This document shows positions 7,149 through 15,035 of a stretch of 61,036 nt of DNA, piece by piece. Origin of the DNA: Geoalkalibacter sp. (lineage in GTDB: Bacteria > Desulfobacterota > Desulfuromonadia > Desulfuromonadales > Geoalkalibacteraceae). The notes beneath the pieces are model-generated. The model was not told the origin of the DNA. It saw only the letters and a program-made list of their open reading frames with translations, and did not search any database. The first letter of the stretch is position 1. Each line of letters starts with the position of its first letter. Both the position numbers and the translations under genes were made by a program. The stretch lies in NCBI RefSeq assembly GCF_030605225.1, contig NZ_JAUWAV010000024.1:1-61036 (forward strand), read 5' to 3'.

Positions 7149-7742
7149 ATGAGTCTGGTTCTGCCCGATCTGCCTTATGCCCCCAACGCCCTGGAGCCGC
7201 ACATCAGCGCGCGCACCCTTGAATTTCATCACGGCAAGCATCACAAGGCCTATGTCGACAACGGCAACAAGCTGCTCGAAGGCAGCGACCTCAAGGGTCT
7301 CTCCATGGAAGAGATCATGAAGAAGACGGCCGGTGACGCGAGCAAGGCCGGAATCTTCAACAACGTGGCTCAGGTGTGGAATCACAGCTTTTACTGGAAA
7401 TGCATCAAACCGGGCGGCGGCGGGCAGCCCACGGGCAAGATCGCCGAAAAGATCGCGGCGGATTTCGGCAGCTTCGACAAGTTCGTCGAGGAATTCAAGA
7501 ACGCCGGCGCCACCCAGTTCGGCAGCGGCTGGGCCTGGCTGGTGCTCGACGGCGCCAAGCTCAAGGTGACCAAGACCCTCAATGCCGAAAATCCCCTCAC
7601 CCAGGGGATGAAGCCGCTGCTGACCATGGATGTGTGGGAGCACGCCTATTACCTGGATTACCAGAACCGTCGCCCCGACTACATGGCCACCTTTATCGAC
7701 AAGCTGATCAACTGGGAGTTCGTCAACGCCAATCTCGGCTGA
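7149..7742 (+). CDS. sodB: Superoxide dismutase, iron type
   Basis: 197 aa, converts superoxide to oxygen and hydrogen peroxide in the cytoplasm. Metal ligands are H27 (FHHGKHHKAYV), H79 (WNHSFYW), D161 and H165 (MDVWEHAYYLDYQ). Gln at 75 in NNVAQVWNHSF is where Fe-type enzymes carry their active-site glutamine, so iron is the likely metal. AAGGAGG gives a very good ribosome-binding site, and a terminator follows. Protection against oxygen exposure fits an anaerobe. Confidence 0.97.
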   Translation: MSLVLPDLPYAPNALEPHISARTLEFHHGKHHKAYVDNGNKLLEGSDLKGLSMEEIMKKTAGDASKAGIFNNVAQVWNHSFYWKCIKPGGGGQPTGKIAEKIAADFGSFDKFVEEFKNAGATQFGSGWAWLVLDGAKLKVTKTLNAENPLTQGMKPLLTMDVWEHAYYLDYQNRRPDYMATFIDKLINWEFVNANLG

Positions 7743-7767
7743 GTCCCCTTTGCCGAAGGCATTTTTC

Positions 7768-7803
7768 GCCCCCTGGAACCGCAAAGTGTTTCAGGGGGCT
7801 TTG
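7768..7803 (+). terminator. Terminator after sodB
   Basis: Stem GCCCCCTG/CAGGGGGC around a 16-base loop, followed by a short T-rich stretch (TTTGTCGTTTT). Confidence 0.65.
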
Positions 7804-7818
7804 TCGTTTTCTCGGTGG

Positions 7819-7847
7819 TGGACAAGTGTCGGGGTCGCGGTTATCAT
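7819..7847 (+). promoter_or_regulatory. Putative sigma70 promoter for Gate-domain genes
   Basis: TGGACA at 7819 and TATCAT at 7842, spacing 17; start codon at 7894. Confidence 0.5.
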
Positions 7848-7893
7848 GCCCCGACGCACAAGTCCTTGCGCTTCCCGATGACCGGCAGGTTTC

Positions 7894-8346
7894 ATGAGCG
7901 AAGAGTCCATCCCCGATATTCCCAGCCGTCTGCGCGAAGGCCTGCGCGGTGGCCTGCAGACCAGCCTCAAGCTGGTCAAGTGGGTGGTGCCCCTGTATCT
8001 GGTGGTGGATCTGCTCAAGCACACGCCTGTTTTGGAGCAGATGGGCGCGCTGTTCGCGCCGTTGATGGGGCTGTTCGGGCTGCCCGGCGAGGCGGCCTTT
8101 GCCTTTGTCGCGGCCTTTCTGCTCAATCTCTACGCCGCCATTGCCATCCTCGTGCCCCTGGATCTGACCCCCTGGCAGGTTACCCAATGCGGGCTGATGA
8201 TGGGGTTGGCGCACAATCTGGTGGTGGAAGGCGGCGTGCTGGGCAGCACCGGGGCGCGCGGCGGCCTGTTGACCCTCTACCGGCTGCTGATCGCCGGGGT
8301 TTGCGGCCTGACCATGGCGGGGCTGCACCGCCTGTTCGCGTCATGA
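7894..8346 (+). CDS. Nucleoside-recognition (Gate) domain membrane protein, first half
   Basis: 150 aa with three or four membrane helices. KWVVPLYLVVDLLKHTP and MGLAHNLVVEGGVLGSTGARG are typical of the Gate domain found in nucleoside transporters and in the SpmA/SpmB and YjiH proteins. The protein overlaps the next gene by ATGA, and the two half-domains are likely to work as one complex. In many bacteria such pairs are annotated only as nucleoside-recognition proteins; the substrate is unknown. Confidence 0.8.
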   Translation: MSEESIPDIPSRLREGLRGGLQTSLKLVKWVVPLYLVVDLLKHTPVLEQMGALFAPLMGLFGLPGEAAFAFVAAFLLNLYAAIAILVPLDLTPWQVTQCGLMMGLAHNLVVEGGVLGSTGARGGLLTLYRLLIAGVCGLTMAGLHRLFAS

Positions 8347-8789
8347 CGGCGCTTTTTTTCGAGAGTCTGTGGGGCGCCTGTCTGCTCGGCGTGAAGCTCA
8401 CGGCCATCGTCGTGCCCTTGGTGGTGATTTTTGAGCTGCTGCGCTACTTGCCGTTTTTCCGCCGGGTGGGCGAGGGCATCGACCCCCTGATGCGCGGCAT
8501 GGGGCTGTCGCGCAATGCCGCGGTGCCCCTGTTCACGGGAATTTTTCTCGGCATCGCCTATGGCGCGGGCATCATCATCCGCGTGGCGCGGGAGAAAAAA
8601 CTCTCCCGGCGCGAGGTGTTCCTGATGGGGTTGTTTCTCGCCACCTGCCACGCGGTGATTGAGGACACCCTGATTTTCGTGGTGATCGGCGGAAATTTCT
8701 GGATCATGCTCGGTGTGCGCCTGGTGGTGGCGGTGATCCTGACGGCGCTGCTGGCGCGGTTGTGGCGCCCTGACCCGGCGGCGGGGTAG
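8343..8789 (+). CDS. Nucleoside-recognition (Gate) domain membrane protein, second half
   Basis: 148 aa. VVPLVVIFELLRYLPFF and the long IAYGAGIIIRVAREKKLS loop resemble the second Gate half; FLATCHAVIEDTLIFVVIGG mirrors MGLAHNLVVEGGVLG of the partner, with His then Glu in the same spacing. Start ATG at 8343 overlaps the previous stop by four bases, a sign of translational coupling. About four membrane helices. Confidence 0.8.
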   Translation: MTALFFESLWGACLLGVKLTAIVVPLVVIFELLRYLPFFRRVGEGIDPLMRGMGLSRNAAVPLFTGIFLGIAYGAGIIIRVAREKKLSRREVFLMGLFLATCHAVIEDTLIFVVIGGNFWIMLGVRLVVAVILTALLARLWRPDPAAG

Positions 8790-8791
8790 GC

Positions 8792-9043
8792 ATGCGTCTG
8801 GTGCGGATTCTTTGCGGCTGGCTGTTGCTGACCCTGGGCCTGTATGTGTTCATTCTCGGCTGGCGGGATTATCATGGAGAAGCGGCGCGGATGTCGCGCC
8901 TGATGGGCGAGCGGTTGGGCATCTCGCGCCCGTTCTGGAGCCAGGCGGGGGTGCCGAAAATGGCCGGCGGCTCCACCGGCGCCGTGGTCGGGCTGGTGCT
9001 GATGCTGGGTGGGCTCTCGCCGCCGCGTCGCGAGGGCTCCTGA
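8792..9043 (+). CDS. Small two-span membrane protein, unknown
   Basis: 83 aa, starting two bases after the previous stop, so very likely in the same operon. A first helix covers residues 4-24 (VRILCGWLLLTLGLYVFILGW) and a second covers 62-76 (GAVVGLVLMLGGL). The loop between is short and basic. I do not recognise a family. A 91-aa frame on the same strand (8812-9087) is a weaker alternative. Confidence 0.6.
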   Translation: MRLVRILCGWLLLTLGLYVFILGWRDYHGEAARMSRLMGERLGISRPFWSQAGVPKMAGGSTGAVVGLVLMLGGLSPPRREGS

Positions 9044-9126
9044 CTGGTCAGCCCGCGCATCTCTCTGCTATATTTGCAGCAAATTGAATCGCCTTGGTCT
9101 GGGTGGCCGAGGCCCGTGGAGCAGGC

Positions 9127-10398
9127 ATGGAAGAAGAATACGACGATCTCGACGACTACTTTGACGACGAAGAAGAGGATGATCGCCTCGAACTGGCGCA
9201 GATGGCCCTTGATCGGGGCGAAAGTGAAACCGCCCTCGATCTGGTGGAGGAATATCTGGAAGATCACCCCTTCGATGTGGACGCCCTGAATATCTGTGCC
9301 GTGGCCGCCACCAACCTGGAGGATGAAATCAAGGCCCTGGCCCTGTATCGCAAGGCCTTGCGCCTCGATCCCAAGAACGGCGCCATTCATCACAATTACG
9401 GTGTGCTGCTCGATCGCCTGGAGCGCCGCGCCGAGGCCCAGGTCCATCTGCGCAAGGCCCTGGAGTATCAACCGGACTTTCCCGAAGCCTATGTCAATCT
9501 GGGCAACGTGCTCGATGAGCTCGGCGAGACCGCCGAGGCCCTGGCCATGTACGACGAGGCCCTCAAGCGCCGCCCGGATTCGGCCGATGCCTATTTCAAC
9601 AAGGGGCATGCCCTCAACCGCCTGGGCCGCTATGCCGAGGCCCTCGACTGCTTCACCGAGGCGCTGCGCATGGAACCCCACGAGCCCACCTGTCTCAACG
9701 GCGCGGGCTATGCGCTCTCCGGCCTGGGGCGCGATGAAGAGGCCCTGCTCTACTATGGCCGGGCGATCGCGCGGGATCGGGCCAACCCCCATTATTTCTT
9801 CAATCGCGGCCTTTCCTATCTGCGCCTGGGCCGCTTTACCGAGGCCCTGGCCGATTTCGATGAGGTGCTGGCGCTGGACGGTGATTTTTTCGACGCCTTG
9901 GTGGAGAAGGCCAACGTGCTTGTCGAACTCGGACGTTTCGACGAGGCGCGCGCCGTGCTGGCCGAAGCCGAGCGGCGCGAGCCGAACAGCCCCGAGCCGC
10001 CTTTTTACCTGGCGCTGCTCCATGAGCGCGAGGGCGATCACGAAGGGGCCCTGCGCGCCCTTGAAGAAAGCCTGGCGCGCGACCCCGATTCCATTCACAC
10101 CTTGAACAACAAGGGCAGCGTGCTCATGGATCTGGGGCGCCTGGATGAGGCGATGGAATGCTTCGAGGCGATTCTGGAGCGCACCGACGTCTATCCGCTG
10201 GCCTATTACAACCGCGCTTGCATCTTCGCCCTGCAGGGCAGGACCGCCGATGCGGTGCGCGCCCTGAGCGAGGCCTCGCGCTTCGAGCCGCATTTTTTAC
10301 AGGACGCCGCCGAGGACCCGGATTTCGAGGGTATCCGCCATCGCCCTTCCTTCCAGAAGTTGCTGCGTAAGCACGCGGCCGCCGCTTCATCGTCCTAG
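9127..10398 (+). CDS. Tetratricopeptide repeat protein with acidic N-terminus
   Basis: 423 aa, no signal peptide. The first 20 residues are almost all Asp/Glu (EEEYDDLDDYFDDEEEDD). About eleven TPR units follow from residue 25, for example PEAYVNLGNVLDELGETAEA and DAYFNKGHALNRLGRYAEA. Such proteins are scaffolds for protein-protein contacts; the partner is unknown. The ATG at 9127 is preferred over a GTG 33 bases upstream because GGAG sits before it and the acidic start is conserved in style with no earlier domain. Confidence 0.88.
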   Translation: MEEEYDDLDDYFDDEEEDDRLELAQMALDRGESETALDLVEEYLEDHPFDVDALNICAVAATNLEDEIKALALYRKALRLDPKNGAIHHNYGVLLDRLERRAEAQVHLRKALEYQPDFPEAYVNLGNVLDELGETAEALAMYDEALKRRPDSADAYFNKGHALNRLGRYAEALDCFTEALRMEPHEPTCLNGAGYALSGLGRDEEALLYYGRAIARDRANPHYFFNRGLSYLRLGRFTEALADFDEVLALDGDFFDALVEKANVLVELGRFDEARAVLAEAERREPNSPEPPFYLALLHEREGDHEGALRALEESLARDPDSIHTLNNKGSVLMDLGRLDEAMECFEAILERTDVYPLAYYNRACIFALQGRTADAVRALSEASRFEPHFLQDAAEDPDFEGIRHRPSFQKLLRKHAAAASSS

Positions 10399-10408
10399 GG
10401 AGGAGGTC

Positions 10409-10876
10409 TTGACCGCGCGACTGATGATCGGCGTGATCGGCGCCGGGCAGGCCTCCGAACGGGGACGCGCCTGGGCCTATGAGGTCGGGCGGCTGCTCGC
10501 CGCGCGGGGCGCGGTGCTGGTGTGCGGCGGATTGGGCGGTGTCATGGAGGAAGCCTGTCGTGGTTGTGACGACGGCGGCGGGTTGAGTCTTGGACTTTTG
10601 CCGGGCCCTGACGCCAAGGCCGCCAATCCCTGGGTGAGTTTGCCCGTGGCAACCAACATGGGCCATGCACGTAATGTCATCATCGCCCACAGCGCTCGCG
10701 TTCTGATTGCCGTGGAGGGGGAATACGGCACCCTTTCGGAAATCGCCGTCGCCCTCAAGCTCGGACGACCGGTAATTTCCCTGGGCAGTTGGCCGCTGAT
10801 TCCCGGCGTGCTCGCGGCAAGTTCGCCCCGGGAGGCGGTGGAGCTGGCTTTCCAATGTCTCGCGGTCTCCGATTGA
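10409..10876 (+). CDS. TIGR00725 family protein (SLOG/LOG-like Rossmann protein)
   Basis: 155 aa beginning with TTG behind a consensus AGGAGG. IGVIGAGQASERGRAWAYEVG is followed by VLVCGGLGGVMEEACRG and EGEYGTLSEIAVALKLGRPV, the GG-x-GT-x-x-E pattern of the LOG/SLOG superfamily that binds nucleotides. TIGR00725 members have no assigned reaction; they lack the full cytokinin riboside monophosphate hydrolase motif. Probably cotranscribed with the TPR gene (10 bases). Confidence 0.85.
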   Translation: MTARLMIGVIGAGQASERGRAWAYEVGRLLAARGAVLVCGGLGGVMEEACRGCDDGGGLSLGLLPGPDAKAANPWVSLPVATNMGHARNVIIAHSARVLIAVEGEYGTLSEIAVALKLGRPVISLGSWPLIPGVLAASSPREAVELAFQCLAVSD

Positions 10877-10910
10877 TCGGCGCCAAACCCTGAGGAGAAA
10901 ATCCCCTGCC

Positions 10911-11972
10911 ATGCCTTTGGATCTGACGCGTTCCCGGCACTTCAGCCACAGTTTTCTCGAATGGGTGCACGGCAAGGGCCGGGTTCTGATCCTCACCCAT
11001 GACAATCCCGATCCCGATTCCCTCGCCTCCGCCACCGCCTTGAAGCATCTCATCCAGGTCAAGACGGGGCGCGAGCCGACGGTGGCCTTCGGCGGCATCA
11101 TCGGACGCGGCGAGAACCGGCAAATGGTCAAGGAACTCGACATCAAGGCCGTGCCGCTGCATTGCCTGGATCTCAACCAGTTCAACGTGGTGTGCATGGT
11201 CGACACCCAGCCGGGCACCGGCAACAATTCCTGGCCCCTCGACCGTCCGGTGCATCTGATCGTCGATCATCACCCCGTGCGCGAAACCTCCTCTCAGTGT
11301 CGCTGGGTGGATATCCGCGAGGACTACGGCGCCTCGGCCACCATCTTGTACGAATATCTGCTGGCGCAGAAGGTGACCATCGGCACCAAGCTGGCGACCA
11401 TTCTGTTCTATGCCATCAAATCCGAGACCCAGGATCTGGGCCGCGAATGGTGCAGGGCCGACCGCGAGGCCTACCTGCAATTGCTGCCGCTGGTCAACAA
11501 CCACATTCTGTTCAACATCACCCAGTCCAAGGTTCCCCTGGAATATTACCGCTCCTTCAGCAAGGCCATCGGCAACGCCGTCATCGCCGACGGCGTGTTG
11601 GTGTTCAATCTCTTCGATGTTCACAATCCCGACATCGTCGCGGAAATGGCGGATTTTCTCATGCGCGCCGAGGGCATCGACGTGGTGCTGGGCATGGGCT
11701 GTTTCAAGGGCGACGCCGTTTTGTCCTTTCGCACCCTCTCGCATCTGATCAATGCCGGCGAGGTGATGCGGGACATCGTCGAGGGCCTCGGCACCGCAGG
11801 CGGCCACGGCATGATCGCAGGCGGTCAGGTGCCGGGCCTTGCGCCCGGTCGCCAGGCGCAGCTCGATCTGGCCGAGACCCTTACCCAGCGTCTGCTGCAG
11901 CGCCTGGGGCGTTGCGGTGCGCAGCGTCAGGCGCTGCTGCCGCCGGATCACGAAATTCGTCCCTTGGGCTGA
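10911..11972 (+). CDS. DHH-family phosphoesterase (NrnA-like)
   Basis: 353 aa. HDNPDPDSLAS (30-40), MVDTQPG (97-103) and VDHHP (118-122) are the DHH metal motifs; TAGGHGMIAGG near 300 is the DHHA1 substrate loop. The family degrades short RNAs (nanoRNA), 3'-phosphoadenosine phosphate or cyclic dinucleotide products with Mn. Which of these applies here is not visible. GAGGAG precedes the ATG. No CBS or RCK domains are attached. Confidence 0.88.
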   Translation: MPLDLTRSRHFSHSFLEWVHGKGRVLILTHDNPDPDSLASATALKHLIQVKTGREPTVAFGGIIGRGENRQMVKELDIKAVPLHCLDLNQFNVVCMVDTQPGTGNNSWPLDRPVHLIVDHHPVRETSSQCRWVDIREDYGASATILYEYLLAQKVTIGTKLATILFYAIKSETQDLGREWCRADREAYLQLLPLVNNHILFNITQSKVPLEYYRSFSKAIGNAVIADGVLVFNLFDVHNPDIVAEMADFLMRAEGIDVVLGMGCFKGDAVLSFRTLSHLINAGEVMRDIVEGLGTAGGHGMIAGGQVPGLAPGRQAQLDLAETLTQRLLQRLGRCGAQRQALLPPDHEIRPLG

Positions 11973-12010
11973 TCTCAAGCCTTTTCGCGGCCATTGGCGA
12001 GCGGATCAAA

Positions 12011-12040
12011 TTGACACCTCCGGCGGGGCTGGGTTATAAG
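12011..12040 (+). promoter_or_regulatory. Sigma70 promoter for amidase-rph-rdgB
   Basis: TTGACA at 12011 and TATAAG at 12035, spacing 18 (17 to TTATAA). The start codon lies about 28 bases after the -10. Confidence 0.7.
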
Positions 12041-12067
12041 ATTTGGCTTCGACGGAGGAAGTCAGAA

Positions 12068-13141
12068 ATGATGCGCGTGTGGCTGGTCCCTGTAATGATG
12101 CTCCTGCTGGCGTTGCCGGCCGCGGCCGCCGTGGAGATTGCTCCGGAGGGCAAACGGCCGGCGGTCGTCGAGGAAGTTTACTGGCAGGACGGGACTCATT
12201 TCATCGCCATCGACGATATCCTCTCGCCCTTCGGCATCAGCGGCCGCTGGGACTCGGTGCGTCACACCTACAGCTTCGCCACGCCGCGCGGAACGGCGGT
12301 CCTCTCGCCCGGAAGCCAGTTCGTCAAGGTCGGAGGACGCTTTCTTCCCCTCGGTCAGCGGCCTCGCTTCATCGACAATCGTCTCAGGGTTCCCGAGGAG
12401 TTTGTCACCCGGCTGTTGCCCGATCTGCTCAATGCGGGTGTCTACTATCGCAATCTGTCCCCCCGCGCGGCCCTGCCCGTGGATGAGGCGACCACCCTCG
12501 ACAGTCTCTTTGCCCTGCTGCTGCAAAAGGAGCAGCCCCAGGGCGGCGGCGGTTTGCGGGCGATCGCCCTGGACCCCGGCCACGGTGGCCTCGACAACGG
12601 CTCCATCGCCGCCGATGGCTCCCGCGAAAAAGATTTGGCCCTGCAAGTGGCGCGGCACCTGGAGCGGATTCTCAAAATGCGGCTCGGCATCCCCGTCTAT
12701 CTGAGCCGCGACGGGGATTACGCCCTGAGCGCCCAGCAGCGCCTGGAGCCCGCCGCGCGCCCGGAAGTCGACGCGATGATCTCCCTGCATGCCCAGGCCT
12801 CCTTTCGCCCCGAACCCCGCGGCATTGCCCTGATCGTGCGGCCGCGCGAGGAATACGACGGCCTTACCGTCGAAGCCGCGCAGGGCAACAGCATGAAACT
12901 GGCCCGCCATCTGGCAGGCAGTCTCGAAAAAGCGGGTTTTCCCGTCGCCGGAATCTATCTGGCGCCCTTGCTGCCCCTGGGGCGGGGCAACCTGCCGACG
13001 GTCCTGGTGGAAATGGGCTATTTGTCCAATGCCGAGGATCTTGCGCGCCTGACGGACGGCGCGGGCCAGGAAGCCCTGGCCCAGGCGCTGTTCGGCGGGC
13101 TCAACAACTTTGCCGAAGAGCAGAAGGAAAGGATGCGTTGA
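12068..13141 (+). CDS. N-acetylmuramoyl-L-alanine amidase
   Basis: 357 aa, exported by a signal peptide (residues 1-21, ending PAAAA). Residues about 35-125 resemble a copper-amine-oxidase-N-like or AMIN-like wall-binding module. From 164 on it is an Amidase_3 domain: zinc ligands H172 (DPGHGG), E187 (REKDL) and H241 (SLHAQ), and the catalytic Glu in [10 protein letters not shown]. It cleaves the bond between MurNAc and L-Ala of peptidoglycan in the periplasm, needed for cell separation. The stop overlaps the rph start (TGATG). Confidence 0.92.
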   Translation: MMRVWLVPVMMLLLALPAAAAVEIAPEGKRPAVVEEVYWQDGTHFIAIDDILSPFGISGRWDSVRHTYSFATPRGTAVLSPGSQFVKVGGRFLPLGQRPRFIDNRLRVPEEFVTRLLPDLLNAGVYYRNLSPRAALPVDEATTLDSLFALLLQKEQPQGGGGLRAIALDPGHGGLDNGSIAADGSREKDLALQVARHLERILKMRLGIPVYLSRDGDYALSAQQRLEPAARPEVDAMISLHAQASFRPEPRGIALIVRPREEYDGLTVEAAQGNSMKLARHLAGSLEKAGFPVAGIYLAPLLPLGRGNLPTVLVEMGYLSNAEDLARLTDGAGQEALAQALFGGLNNFAEEQKERMR

Positions 13142-13872
13142 TGAGTACAGGCTTTTCCCGTCCGGACGGCCGACAGGCAGGCGAGCTGCGCCCGGTGACC
13201 TTCGCGCGGCGCTTCACCCGTTACGCGGAAGGTTCGGTGCTGGTTTCCTTTGGCGATACGCGCGTGCTGTGCAATGCCAGCGTCGAGGAAAGCGTGCCCT
13301 CCTTCATGCGCGGGGAGGGGCGCGGCTGGGTGACGGCCGAGTACAGCATGCTGCCGCGCGCGACCCAGACCCGCAGCCCGCGCGAGGCAACGCGCGGCAA
13401 GGTCGGCGGCCGCACTCATGAGATCCAGCGCCTCATCGGGCGTTCCCTGCGCGCGGTGGTCGATCTGGCCGCTCTCGGCGAGCGCACGGTCCAGATCGAC
13501 TGCGATGTGTTGCAGGCCGACGGCGGAACCCGCACGGCGTCCATCACCGGCGCCTATGTCGCCCTGGTCGACGCGGTCAACGGGCTGCTCGATCGCGGCC
13601 TGATCGCCCGTTCGCCTCTGCGCGAAGGGGTGGCGGCGGTCAGCGTCGGCCTGGTGGAAGGCTTGCCGCTGCTTGATCTCAATTACGCGGAAGATTTTCG
13701 GGCCGCCGTCGACATGAATTTCGTCATCACCAGTTCGGGGCGTTTCGTGGAGGTGCAGGGCACCGCCGAGGAGCATCCCTTCACCCTGGCGGAACTCGAT
13801 GCCCTGCGCGATCTGGCCATGAGCGGCTGTCGGGAGCTTGATCGTCTGCAGCGCCAGGCCCTGGGGATTTAA
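13141..13872 (+). CDS. rph: Ribonuclease PH
   Basis: 243 aa, phosphorolytic 3'-5' exoribonuclease that trims tRNA 3' ends. It has [15 protein letters not shown] at the start, [20 protein letters not shown], the long [16 protein letters not shown] loop with catalytic arginines, and [20 protein letters not shown]. Length fits (about 238-245). It is coupled to the amidase by a one-base overlap and followed after four bases by rdgB, a common order in this group. Confidence 0.97.
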   Translation: MSTGFSRPDGRQAGELRPVTFARRFTRYAEGSVLVSFGDTRVLCNASVEESVPSFMRGEGRGWVTAEYSMLPRATQTRSPREATRGKVGGRTHEIQRLIGRSLRAVVDLAALGERTVQIDCDVLQADGGTRTASITGAYVALVDAVNGLLDRGLIARSPLREGVAAVSVGLVEGLPLLDLNYAEDFRAAVDMNFVITSSGRFVEVQGTAEEHPFTLAELDALRDLAMSGCRELDRLQRQALGI

Positions 13873-13876
13873 GACC

Positions 13877-14479
13877 ATGGAGTTGGTGATCGCCACCCGC
13901 AATGCCGGCAAGTTGCGGGAAATCAGACGACTGTTCGAGGAGGTCGGCATCGCGGTGCTGGGCCTGGAGAGTTTTCCCGAACTGCCGGAGGTCGAGGAGG
14001 ATGGAGAAACCTTTGCCGCCAACGCGGTGAAAAAAGCCCAGACCGTCGCACGCTTGACGGGCCGTCCCGTCCTGGCCGATGATTCGGGCCTCGAGGTCGA
14101 GGCCCTGAACGGCGCGCCGGGAGTTTACTCGGCGCGTTTTGCCGGCGCCGGGGCCGGCGATGAGGACAACAACCGCAAGCTTCTTGCCGAATTGGCGAGG
14201 ATTCCGGCCGCCCACCGCCAGGCCGCCTTTCATTGCGTCATGGCCTATTGTCTGCCTGGCGGCGACTGCACCCTGTTCGACGGGCGATTGGCCGGCACCA
14301 TCCTGGAGGCGCCCCGGGGCGAAAAAGGCTTTGGTTACGATCCGCTGTTTTTTTTGCCGGAATTCGGCAAAACCCTGGCCGAGCTGCCGCTGGATGTGAA
14401 AAATCGCATCAGTCATCGCGGTCAGGCGCTGCGCAAGGTTCTTGTCTTTCTGCGAGAAAAATCTCGAACCCAAGGCTGA
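13877..14479 (+). CDS. rdgB: XTP/dITP diphosphatase
   Basis: 200 aa, removes ITP, XTP and dITP from nucleotide pools. [14 protein letters not shown] opens the protein, [20 protein letters not shown] (about 70-90) and FGYDPLFF (about 154) are the substrate and metal motifs, and [12 protein letters not shown] closes it. The ATG at 13877 lies four bases after rph; the open frame to 13838 overlaps rph and is not native. Confidence 0.96.
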   Translation: MELVIATRNAGKLREIRRLFEEVGIAVLGLESFPELPEVEEDGETFAANAVKKAQTVARLTGRPVLADDSGLEVEALNGAPGVYSARFAGAGAGDEDNNRKLLAELARIPAAHRQAAFHCVMAYCLPGGDCTLFDGRLAGTILEAPRGEKGFGYDPLFFLPEFGKTLAELPLDVKNRISHRGQALRKVLVFLREKSRTQG

Positions 14480-14671
14480 GGCAGGTATGCAAGCCTGTGC
14501 CGGCTGGGTCGCCATGGCCAAAAAAACGGTTGAAGTCTTTAGATTTTGTGGAATAATTGCACCGAAATAGCGGCAAGCTTCACAGTTATGACTCTTTACA
14601 GGCAGTCAGTCAGCGACATGGTGTCCTGCTGACGATGTAAGTGCAACAGCTAAAATCAGGAGGAACAAGTC

Positions 14672-14977
14672 ATGAAAAAAGTTGGAGTGGCATTGGTTGC
14701 CGGTGCGTTTCTGATGGGTCTCGCCGGTTGTTCCGCGTCTCTGACCGCTGAGGATCAGAATATGCTGCGCCAAGCCCTGTCGGCTTCCCAGGAAGCCAAG
14801 GCGTCCAGCCAGCAGGCCTCTGACGCGGCGGCTCGCGCCGAAGCGGCAGCAAATCGCGCGGAAAGCGCCGCCAGCCGGGCGGAAAATTCGGCGCAAGCAG
14901 CAGCCAACAGCGCGGCCCAGGCTGATGCCGCGGCGCAGAAGGCCACCAAGGCCTTTGAAATGACCCTGAAGAAGTAA
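14672..14977 (+). CDS. Small alanine-rich lipoprotein (Lpp/OprI-like)
   Basis: 101 aa. A lipoprotein signal peptide ends with lipobox LAGC (Cys20). Residues 30-93 are an unbroken helix made of about nine short A-x-x-A repeats (AAARAEAAANRAESAASRA), giving an alanine zipper like Lpp and OprI. It ends in two lysines, where Lpp is joined to peptidoglycan. GGAGG precedes the ATG, and a strong terminator follows, so it is a single gene. It may tie the outer membrane to the wall; that is inference. Confidence 0.85.
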   Translation: MKKVGVALVAGAFLMGLAGCSASLTAEDQNMLRQALSASQEAKASSQQASDAAARAEAAANRAESAASRAENSAQAAANSAAQADAAAQKATKAFEMTLKK

Positions 14978-14983
14978 GCCGAT

Positions 14984-15012
14984 AAAAAAGCCCCGGAAAC
15001 GGGGCTTTTTTT
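14984..15012 (+). terminator. Terminator after the alanine-rich lipoprotein
   Basis: AAAAAAGCCCC/GGGGCTTTTTTT with loop GGAAAC; strong and probably usable in both directions. Confidence 0.92.
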
Positions 15013-15035
15013 ATGTATCAAGAACGGGGCGGCAG

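Noticed and set aside
11162-12067. 300-codon extension in front of the amidase
   Set aside because: Overlaps the DHH gene in another frame; the signal peptide begins at 12068 behind a good promoter.
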